A stretch of DNA of 10,960 nt, from positions 1-10,960 of the forward strand of contig JAOXYB010057856.1 in NCBI GenBank assembly GCA_028565635.1. Direction: 5' to 3'. The notes under the pieces were generated by a model. It worked only from the letters and a program-made list of their open reading frames with translations. It was not told where the DNA came from and made no database searches. Positions 1-7,378 of the stretch are shown piece by piece (position 1 is the stretch's first letter; the number at the start of each line of letters is the position of its first letter). Source of the stretch: Phoronis ovalis (taxonomy: Eukaryota; Phoronida; Phoronidae). A program made the position numbers and the translations under genes.

Positions 1-378
1 ACGATGTGTGAAAAGATCAAGGTTCTACATATAATAGTTTTGAAGATATTTGGTGGAAAGAGTGACAGACGGACACTCGAGATTTAGTAGTATAGATATA
101 GCACAGACTGGCGTTTTGTTGGAGAAAATACATTTTATTGCCTTATTAATTAGAATTGCTACAGTTGCCTTGCAACTTCTTTCCTCCAATTTTCAGTATT
201 TTTATTGTTTTATTGTGCAAACAATGTTGAAACAGCTGTATCTTATCCTAAGCCATGTCCATCTGCTACATGGTAATTTGGGTTGTAGCACATCCTTATG
301 AAAGGATCTATAAAAATAATCTGTAAACCATAATTTGGAACCATTACAACTTTAATTTAAGTTTGTCCTAATAATTAT
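1..378. other. Intergenic/intronic AT-rich DNA, no gene seen
   Basis: No coding exon is recognisable on either strand. The only long open frame has no protein-like composition. On the minus strand, reading leftwards from about position 96, the sequence TCTATACTACTAAATC followed by GTCCGTCTGTC looks like a repeat terminus (see findings). If the minus-strand GAP gene starting at 3429 has its next exon outside the window, this stretch is part of its first intron. Confidence 0.5.
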
Positions 379-431
379 TAATAAGCTTTAACAAAATTAT
401 GATATAATAAGCTTTAACAAAATTATGATAT
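379..431. repeat. Perfect 26-bp tandem duplication
   Basis: Two adjacent copies of an AT-rich 26-bp unit containing AAGCTTTAACAAAATTATGA follow each other exactly, with G385 equivalent to G411. The match runs through 405/431 and then breaks. No sequence divergence between the copies suggests a recent local slippage or duplication. No function is apparent. Confidence 0.9.
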
Positions 432-595
432 CATTCATATCTGAGAAACCAGATAACACAATACTGTTTTGATACTCCTCCGTGTTTTCTAAAGGTTTCA
501 ATTTAGTGTATTTATTTATGTAGAATATCTAAAAAGTGATGCTAAAATTATTATTGAGATGTAAAGTTTCTGATATACATATATATATAATGCCA

Positions 596-612
596 GTGGA
601 TATGCTATCCAC
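596..612. repeat. Short inverted repeat near the left edge of repeat copy 1
   Basis: GTGGATA (596-602) and TATCCAC (606-612) are perfect reverse complements with a 3-nt loop. They sit just after a short TA-rich stretch and shortly before the dispersed repeat that begins near 625. They could mark the insertion edge, or be incidental. Confidence 0.5.
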
Positions 613-624
613 ATAATTTTTTAT

Positions 625-1050
625 GGTGCCCTCAGGGAGGGAGGGCACTGCCATTCACTGTGACTATGTATATGTGCTGCTCCACGGCACCTGTTTTCAG
701 TCTCCACTTTTACTAATGGGGTATCTTTTTCATATTTATTTAACATATTTTACCACATGTGTCCTTTTCACAAATTAATTTTTACTATGGGGTATACAAT
801 TTCAATAAATGATAATTTGCTGCAGGGTGCAGTATTTTTGGCTATAAATTTCCAAGATTTTGCTACTGTTTTTGCCATGGAATGAACATTTCTAGGATTC
901 TTTTGTCATGGATGTGATTTTTGCAAACAGATTTTTACCATGGGGTGTATTTTGGAATGCAATTTTTACCATGGGGTAAGGTTTTTTTACCTTGGGTCTC
1001 CATAAGTTTCTTGGCAAAGTGTCCCCTGGGTGTGCTCCTACTGCATTAGC
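625..1050 (+). repeat. Dispersed repeat, copy 1: head, degenerate ~30-bp array, tail
   Basis: The head (about 630-705) contains GGGCACTGCCATTCACTGTG and ATGTATATGTGCTGC. It aligns with the reverse complement of 4350-4425. The array that follows carries degenerate copies of TTTACCATGGGG near 710, 749, 781, 872, 901, 933, 963 and 985, mostly about 30-32 bp apart. The tail (about 1000-1050) has GGCAAAGTGTCCCC, which resembles the minus-strand sequence near 4000 (TCAAGTACCCCT). The same order of three parts in two places argues for one repeat family inserted twice, not for chance low complexity. I do not recognise the family. Exact ends cannot be fixed by eye. It lies in the presumed first intron of the minus-strand GAP gene, antisense to it. 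Confidence 0.7.
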
Positions 1051-3275
1051 TTATATGCTTGATGCTATTTATTTATTTTTAAAAATATTTAAAAATAAGT
1101 AGGACATTATTATGTCAACTGGTTCAGACTAATTCTTTCTCAAATGATGTACATATATTTATATAAATTTATGGTTAATCTAATGAATGATTGTATACAA
1201 TCTGATCAGCTATAAATATTTAGATTATAAATGAATTCAACATATATGATAAAAGTAGTCACAGAGCTTCAAAGTCTAGAGCTCTCCATATCATTAACAC
1301 CCATAAATTTACTTTAACACAATTACAAAATACATCTGTGTTGCCAGTAAACTGCTTTACTGAACTGTTCAAGGCTTCATAGTTTATTGACCAGTACAAT
1401 GCATACTATGCAGGTAATTTCTTGAAAAGGTTACTAAGCTACTTCATTCCAATGAAAACCTTCCATAAAAATCAAGCCACATCCTTCTCAGAATTTGTAT
1501 TCATAACTGGCATTAAATAGTAAACTGCTACAACTAGTAGGTATTTTAATCATTTTACCATACTGTACCAATTATTAGCATTTGTTAAAAACTGATTACA
1601 TGTTCTGGAACTAATACTTTAGAAATAACCTACCCAACCATATTCATTGTTTCATTCAAATGTGGAACTTTAGCAGATCTTAAACATAAATGTTTAACCA
1701 GTTATTATATTGTATGCCTAAATGTCGAAAAAATGAATGATAATTTATTGTCATCACAACAAAGACCACATGTTATGACAGCAAAATATTTATTTCTTGC
1801 TTTCAAAACAAGAAAACAACTACTATATTATTAAATATGTACATAAAATGTATTTTTATATGTATATAGGTCATATTACCAAAAAATCATATTTGTATTG
1901 TACAAAATTTATAGCAAAAAGATGAAGCGCTAAAGATAACACTTTAGTTACTACACTACTCAGTTTCTCGTCTATTCTAAGCTACATATTCTAAGTAACA
2001 AACTAATTATATATTTGACAAATACCACAATTATCAAAAATAATTATTCAAAACAATTATCTCAATATATTGGCAGTACAGAGATTAAACAGAACTACGA
2101 ATATTCAAAGAAGTACAAACTACAATAATGATCCTACTGCCTGACGCAGCTCACCTGTCGACATCAAGTTTTACCATGCGGTTTTTTTTCTTGCTAGATA
2201 ACATGTATACAAAAACGAAGTTGTTTCAACATATATTCTTTGTAATACATATCATATACTGGCTTCAAAAATATATGTTGCAACTTATATTAACTAATGC
2301 ATATAGGTATTGAGCAATTTTCTAAGGGAAATAATTTAAGTCTTCACTGTCAAACTAACATCAACAGAAATGAAAACTATCAGTAAAAAGTGGAAATAAG
2401 AGAATGGATTACATTGGTAAACATTAGGAAAACTACAGTATAAGCCAATGAAAGAAATGACAATTCAGCTGTTCACAAAATAGCAAAGCACATGTTGCTG
2501 ATGTATTTGAACAAGAAATATTTTAAAGCTATTAAAGGGTTGAACATGATGCATCAATATAAGAAATTCAATTACTTCACAATCTTCATCCCTCATACTA
2601 CATGCAAATTTTAATGTAGACCGCAAGATTAAACATAACTATTAAAAGGTAGTTTTATAATGAATTAATAACCACATTTCACTAGAATGTAAGAAGCAAT
2701 TCACTGAAGGTAGTCAGCAATTTAGCATACCAAATCCTAAAAATATTTAGTTTTTAAACATTAGTCTCAGAGCCTATTAACAAGGACATTTTCATCTTGT
2801 CTGTTAATGTTATTTCTTTTGTTAAAGAGTGTTTGATTAAATTTGGTGTTGTTACAATTTGATACTTGGGTGGAATATTCCAGTTGAACTTCCTTAAATA
2901 TTTCACTGATTAATACTACGAGACCCTAATAACATTTTTCAAATTGCATATATTAATCCAAAATAACATTTAAGAAACGTGTGTACAGTAGTTCTAAATA
3001 GTATATGTTATAAGTTTAATACAACATCACATTATTGTACTTAGATATTGGTATAGTGACACAGAACTTTTATAAAAAGTAAAAATAAACAGAAAACAGG
3101 GAGTGGACATTTTGATTCTTCTTGAAACAGACAACTATTCAAAATTCGCCATGGGCTTTGGAAATTAATTCCTTAGAATATCAATGTTATCACGAGAATA
3201 TAAATTAAAGAAAATTATAAGCAAATTTCATTACAAAAATGTAAGGCATTCCAAAACAATGACGTCTCCACCTAC
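1051..3275 (-). other. Presumed first intron of the GAP gene, no exon found
   Basis: This AT-rich stretch lies directly downstream, on the minus strand, of the GAP gene's first donor site (GT at 3275-3274). I looked for the continuation of the BAR domain on the minus strand and did not find it, so the intron is probably longer than 3.2 kb. A perfect 11-bp hairpin (TTATTTTTAAA at 1073-1083, complement at 1088-1098, 4-nt loop) immediately follows repeat copy 1. Nothing else stands out. Confidence 0.55.
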
Positions 3276-3429
3276 TTTTCGCAGCCGACAGTAAGTCCTT
3301 TCCTTGAGTTATCAAACTTTTGATTGCTTTACTTGTTTTTTCCAACTCCTTTTCATGTTGATGTATGTTTTCTCGAAACCACGGGCTATCTGTTAAACAG
3401 TCGTTAAATTCCAATGTAGCAAGCACCAT
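3276..3429 (-). CDS. ARHGAP26: GRAF/oligophrenin-type Rho GTPase-activating protein, first coding exon
   Basis: The exon encodes 51 residues plus the first base of the next codon. It begins MVLATLEFNDCLTDSPWFRE and ends near KDLLSAAK. This matches the start of the GRAF family (ARHGAP26, ARHGAP10, ARHGAP42) and of oligophrenin-1. In those proteins a LEFsDCxxDSPxFRE motif opens the N-terminal BAR domain, which binds curved membrane; PH and RhoGAP domains follow. Family members inactivate Rho-type GTPases and act in endocytosis and actin control. The ATG at 3429 has A at -3 and G at +4. The exon closes at a good donor (AAAA|GTAGGT, GT at 3275-3274) in phase 1, where the vertebrate proteins also continue after Lys with an Asn codon. 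Reading through this donor only adds unrelated residues. The remaining exons must lie left of the window. Which of the vertebrate paralogues is nearest cannot be decided from 51 residues; invertebrates often have a single GRAF gene. Confidence 0.85.
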
Positions 3430-3825
3430 TATGGTGGTGAAATTTAAAAAGGTTTACGAGTTTCCTTTAAAAAAATCAAACATGTTCCCGCAGGCAGGGT
3501 CAGCTACCGGAAAAGCATATTATATATCGCTAAAAATATGACATTCGACTATTTATGAGAAAAAATTTAAAATGATGTCATGATTACGTTCAGAGTTTAA
3601 CGGTTAATAGTGTAGTAAACATATATGTATATGTGAATGTATAAACTTAAAAAATTAATAGATATTTCTTTCATTTCATTTTCAGTCTTTGCTTTACACT
3701 TCTCGTTAATTCTACTTCCTTGTATCCATATGGATAACCCTGATATTACTACCGGCACGTACACTTTATGTTCTACAGTATAAAAGATAAAAAACCGATT
3801 GAAGTCACTTATTTATAGTATTACA
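3430..3825. promoter_or_regulatory. Candidate bidirectional promoter between divergent GAP and ZNF330 genes
   Basis: The two start codons face away from each other with 396 bp between them, so both transcripts must start here unless one has an upstream non-coding exon. Visible candidate sites are an ETS-like ACCGGAAA at 3506-3513, a CRE/ATF-like TGATGTCA at 3573-3580, and a TATA-like element near the ZNF330 end. These short motifs occur by chance, so only the head-to-head geometry is firm. There is no evident CpG-rich block. Confidence 0.6.
3779..3786 (+). promoter_or_regulatory. TATA-like box upstream of ZNF330
   Basis: TATAAAAG lies 40 bp before the ZNF330 ATG. A start site about 25-30 bp downstream of it would give a 5' leader of only 10-20 nt. 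That is short but possible. In such AT-rich DNA the match may be accidental. Confidence 0.35.
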
Positions 3826-3945
3826 ATGCCGAAGAAAAAAACGGGTCAGCGCAAGAAAGCCGAAAAGCAACGGGAAAGGCAACGAGAAATTCGAAATGCT
3901 AATTTAACTAGGCCTATAGCGGAAAGGCCATGTAATTTTTCAATG
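3826..3945 (+). CDS. ZNF330: Zinc finger protein 330 (NOA36), coding exon 1
   Basis: Forty codons begin MPKKKTGQRKKAEKQRERQR and end CNFSM. The MPKKKTGxRKKAE start and the following Lys/Arg-rich stretch are the hallmark N-terminus of ZNF330 (nucleolar autoantigen 36). This is a conserved animal protein of about 320 residues, rich in Cys clusters and ending in an acidic tail, found in the nucleolus and at centromeres. The basic segment at residues 3-20 probably serves as the nuclear or nucleolar signal. The ATG is the first in frame. The exon ends in phase 0 at a consensus donor (CAATG|GTAAGT, GT at 3946-3947), so Met40 is followed directly by the Glu-Cys of the next exon, as in the vertebrate protein. 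The gene starts back to back with the minus-strand GAP gene. A dispersed repeat begins within about 40 bp of the donor. Confidence 0.93.
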
Positions 3946-3979
3946 GTAAGTCCCGGTGGTAGACTAAAGAATTAAAGGT

Positions 3980-4460
3980 TGGTGCCGGGGGAGGGGTACT
4001 TGACACAAAAGTTGGTAGGGTTTGTGGCGCAGAGTAAAAACCCTGACCCTGTGGTAAATAAAGGTCATCAAAAATGTATCCTGTCGTAAATGAAAAAATA
4101 TAAAAAATATACTCTGTTGTAAATAACTCTCCCGAAATAGATACTCTGTGTAAAATTCACTTGTAAATTATATACCCTGTGGTAAATAAGTTTCTTAAAA
4201 TTTACGAAATTTTTCATACCTGTCATAAATGCGTTCTCAAAGAAATTTACCCTGAAAATATATTCTCTGGTAAATATCCAACAAGAAAAGTATTCCCTGT
4301 GGCAAATAAAGCATTGGAAAGCTTCAAAAACAAACCCTGTGATAAATGCAGGAACTGAAAAAGGGGGCCTATTGGGCGGCACACATATATATAGTGACTT
4401 TGCATGACAGTACCCCCTGGAGGTGGTTGCAGTAACTTTCAGCCAGGACTGTACCCTTTA
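3980..4460 (-). repeat. Dispersed repeat, copy 2 (inverted): head, ~32-bp array, tail
   Basis: On the minus strand the order is head (about 4425-4350), array (about 4347-4049), tail (about 4040-3980). On the plus strand the array repeats a CTGTGGTAAAT core starting at 4049, 4081, 4114, 4146, 4177, 4220, 4252, 4267, 4297 and 4337. Most steps are 30-33 bp; two are longer and one is shorter. Many cores are preceded by TACC or TATACC. The reverse complement of the core (ATTTACCACAG) corresponds to TTTACCATGGGG in copy 1. The head contains the minus-strand segments GTACTGTCATGCAAAGTCAC and ATATATGTGTGCCGC, matching copy 1 in order. The open frame across it (4068-4382, minus) is a by-product of the repeat. 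It sits in ZNF330 intron 1, antisense to the gene. Confidence 0.72.
4430..4453 (+). repeat. 24-bp direct repeat, left copy
   Basis: CAGTAACTTTCAGC followed by CAG and GACTGTA matches 4773-4796 at 21 of 24 positions; only the three central bases differ. The two copies are 343 bp apart, bracketing the SINE-like tRNA head. The left copy also adjoins the head of dispersed repeat copy 2. It may be a shared segment of two related elements and not a target-site duplication, which would normally be shorter and flush with the element. Confidence 0.7.
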
Positions 4461-4680
4461 GTATAATAAACCGTCGTTAAGGCATTTATATAAAAAGATC
4501 GAAATCAGTCTCTGCAACAAAATTGTGTGCTCACATTTTAAAAATATTTTATGTTGATAGACTAACAAATCTATTTGTTCTCACTTATTAAGTTACAATA
4601 GTTACACTATAAATATTTTTTTTTGAAACTTTTTATAAGTTATGTAAACACGTTTTCAAGAAATTTTGCAGTTGTATATA

Positions 4681-4746
4681 CAGAGGTTCGAATCCTGGAT
4701 TTAGCAGTGAAAGGTCAATAGCATAACCACGCAGCCACCAGCTCCC
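4681..4746 (-). mobile_element. tRNA-derived SINE head (degenerate)
   Basis: On the minus strand, TGGCTGCGTGG (4737-4727) matches a Pol III A box (TRGCNNAGTGG, one mismatch at the sixth or seventh position). GGATTCGAACC (4695-4685) lies 31 bp further on, where a tRNA B box is expected. Sequence between them such as GTGGTTATGC and TAAATCCA recalls the D arm and anticodon arm of serine/leucine-type tRNAs. The acceptor stem does not close and the base before TTCGA is A where G is expected, so this is not a working tRNA. The body and tail of the element, presumably left of 4681, cannot be delimited. It lies in ZNF330 intron 1, antisense to the gene. The plus-strand reading of the B box alone (GGTTCGAATCC) is perfect but has no matching A box. 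Confidence 0.55.
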
Positions 4747-4772
4747 CCTATGGGATCCTTTTAGCTGTTAGA

Positions 4773-4796
4773 CAGTAACTTTCAGCTGTGACTGTA
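4773..4796 (+). repeat. 24-bp direct repeat, right copy
   Basis: This is the partner of 4430-4453 (21 of 24 identical). It is followed by unrelated sequence. It lies just beyond the 5' edge of the SINE-like head when that head is read on the minus strand. Confidence 0.7.
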
Positions 4797-5688
4797 TAAT
4801 ACTAACCTGCGGTGAGGCTGCAGTAGTACCTAGTACATAAAATGTTAAAATTCAGCATAGAAAAGCTTTGTAGCAGACTTTCCTCCACTGTTCATATACT
4901 TTGTGTTGATCATCCTTACAAAAATGTTTTATTTGGAAACTTTCTTTAGTTTAAAGTGTGAATTAAAGTAAAGATTTACAATTGTGAGAAATTTTGAGAG
5001 GAGTAATCATATTCCCAGATTTCACCGTTATTAAACATTCCTACATATACTATGACCAGAAATAAGTGCCCCAAATTTAATTATAATAATTGTACCTTGA
5101 AAAATTTTGGTTAATTATTAAAAAGTGAAATACGAAATTAATTGTAGTTGTATTTCCCTTGAGTTATTGATTGAATCATTTAATAAGTATGTCACATATT
5201 AATTTTGTTATTCATTTACCCCACCCGATGTCAAAGGTAATGAAATTTCAAGTTTTAAAATATTGAAAACAGCTGTTTCATGGTATTTGTTGAAAAAATA
5301 TTTTTTTAAGTTTTAAGGTTATGAAGTTATAATTATGTAAATTCCATGCATTTTTGGTCATTTTGAATCAATTTAAAGTAATAAAATATTAATTTTCAAA
5401 TATAATCCTTGCCAGTGAATAAAAGTCATAAAATCTCAAAAGTAGTATCTTTCACAAGAAAATTATTAAAAACTGAAATTTTAAGAATGGCGCAAGCTTC
5501 ATTATATAAATGAATTACGTTTAGTTATGTCAAGTTTATAAAATCAAACATTTTGCAACTTTTAAACATGGCACATTTTTGTCTGGTCACCCTTTGCATT
5601 TGTTCTTCAGTAAGAAGGAATGCTGATTTGGTGATACATGATTTAAACATCATGATATATAGCTTGTAAATACTTTTTTAATTTTTAG
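4797..5688 (+). other. Remainder of ZNF330 intron 1
   Basis: AT-rich intronic DNA with no recognisable exon, RNA gene or clear repeat. It ends in a pyrimidine tract and acceptor (TAATTTTTAG at 5679-5688) feeding exon 2. Confidence 0.6.
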
Positions 5689-5784
<96 letters not shown>

Positions 5785-6106
5785 TAATCTATTCTTAGAG
5801 ACTCAAGCTGTTAACAGTGATCTGCAGTATGACTGTCAATAAATTTTCTGAATAAAACCACACATGGATATTCTTAAGTTCTTAAAAAACTACTGACTTT
5901 GAAATTATAAATACAAAAAAAATGGAGAAAAAGAAATGTTTCCTTTTAATTACTTAACTATCCTGAAGACATTTGTTTTGTAATAAACAGAAACATTGGT
6001 CAGTTGTTTTATGAATTTTGTTCTCTTTGTGATTTAAACTGAAGAAGTTAGTCAACAGTTCACATCGTTACTTAGTTTATTACTGATACTTACATACTCT
6101 TTTTAA

Positions 6107-6205
<99 letters not shown>

Positions 6206-6282
6206 TAATATTATTAATAGTAAATCATTTTACGGAGTTTAGTCGTAATTTTGTTAGCTGTAATCCAACTGAATTTCATCAA

Positions 6283-6811
6283 TCAAACACTGTATCTTGA
6301 ACATTGCCTCATGTGCAGGAATCGCATGGTTTGAGTGTCACCAGCATATAAATGTATTTCTGAATTGTAATGAGCAATTTCAACTAGTTTGAGCATGTAG
6401 ATAGTATGGAGACTGAGTAGTGACCTTGCAATTGCAAGTACAAATTTATCTGATTTTTGTTCGTAATACAGTTCTGTGTTCCAGATAATGCTACTATTAA
6501 ATGATAATATATCATGATCGGTATTGTCAAAATATGCCACTGACCTATCCAACAATGCAAAACCAACACCACTTTTGTTGTCCATCGCCATCATTATGTC
6601 TCATTGTATACTTTAAGGTTGTTTCAGAATTGCACCTGCCTAGTTGCATGCCTAGGTTTTCTATCACTTTATGAAATGTGTTATGAAATAAATATGTCAA
6701 ATTAGAGACAGGACGATATTTCTTGAGATTGTCTGAGAAATAACTTCTTAAAAGAAGTGGCATGCTAAAGGCATGTTTGCAAGAGTCTGGGGATATTTTA
6801 TGAGTGGTCAT
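6283..6811 (-). pseudogene. Decayed non-LTR retrotransposon reverse transcriptase (CR1/L2/Jockey-like)
   Basis: Two minus-strand frames joined by a frameshift near 6545-6594 carry reverse transcriptase motifs in the right order. The first frame (6811-6545) has SPDSCKHAF...PLL and LKKYRPVSNLTYLF, matching the LKNYRPVSNL region of LINE enzymes, then NSETTLKY. The second (6594-6283) has AMDNKSGVGFALLD, then FDNTDHDIL (equivalent to AFDTIDHDIL), then IHLYAGDTQ (equivalent to the catalytic YADDTQ). The catalytic motif has lost one Asp (YAGD). Between TDHDIL and the YAGD box only about 50 residues remain where over 100 are usual, so the middle of the domain, including the PQGSVLGP region, is deleted. 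It is a dead fragment, antisense in ZNF330 intron 3. Clade assignment is from motif recall and is approximate. Confidence 0.8.
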
Positions 6812-7123
6812 CAGTTGAGAAATGATATAATTTCATTGTGATCATAAATTATCGAAGTATGGGTCAATTTAAGCTGCGAGGTTTGCTAGACACAGGTCAG
6901 AAGCAGTCTGAGGTGACTATGGTGGTTTTTCATATTTTCCGGCACAGAATTATCACGTTTTGCAGTATCGACATAATATTAAACAGTTTTCTTTGACCAT
7001 TATGATGGCATGCTGATATTAGAATTATTCAATAGAAGGCATAAATAGATTCAGTTATTCTGCATTGTCATCCTACTTGGTGAATATCATTGCAATAAAC
7101 AAGAAAAGTAATTTCTATTAGGT
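6812..7123. other. Intronic spacer, no gene seen
   Basis: AT-rich DNA between the LINE relic and the 3' end of the nested gene. The part near 6812-6900 may be more decayed LINE sequence, since it lies on the 5' side of the recognised reverse transcriptase motifs, but I see no convincing motif in it. Confidence 0.45.
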
Positions 7124-7136
7124 TTTATTATTTATT
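7124..7136 (-). terminator. Polyadenylation signals for the nested minus-strand gene
   Basis: On the minus strand two AATAAA hexamers (7136-7131 and 7129-7124) lie about 245-255 nt after the TGA at 7381-7379. This implies a 3' UTR of roughly 270 nt. The position is plausible, but such hexamers are common in AT-rich DNA. Confidence 0.5.
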
Positions 7137-7378
7137 TAAAACAGCACAAGTAACTTCTAGTACAATTATTTTACCTTCATTTGTTCAAAAAAGTGTAATT
7201 AGTGTGGCTCAAAGTACAACATCAAGATCACTCGTGTAACATTTCTGTTTCAATTTGTGCGATCGTCATTGCTATGCAGTTATTAGTAATAACATTTGTT
7301 AAAAATGCTGTAAAGGTTCTTGTTAACACCAGCGTTTCTGGTCCAGTTTTTCAGACTGGTTATTAATTAGGTTCATTT

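Noticed and set aside
50-301. 83-codon plus-strand frame
   Set aside because: No domain, no coding-like composition, and it overlaps a probable repeat end; the same applies to 2128-2313 and 9726-9944.
625-1050. CRISPR-like array (repeats about 30 bp apart)
   Set aside because: Core repeats are short and degenerate, spacers are not uniform, the setting is a eukaryotic intron and there are no cas genes. The same holds for 4049-4347.
4068-4382. Open frame of 104 codons on the minus strand with repeated aromatic/Arg residues
   Set aside because: It runs exactly through the 32-bp array of repeat copy 2; its internal repetition comes from the DNA repeat and it has no exon or domain features.
4681-4746. 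Functional tRNA gene
   Set aside because: The acceptor and T stems do not pair well and the minus-strand B box lacks the conserved G, so a SINE-type relic fits better.
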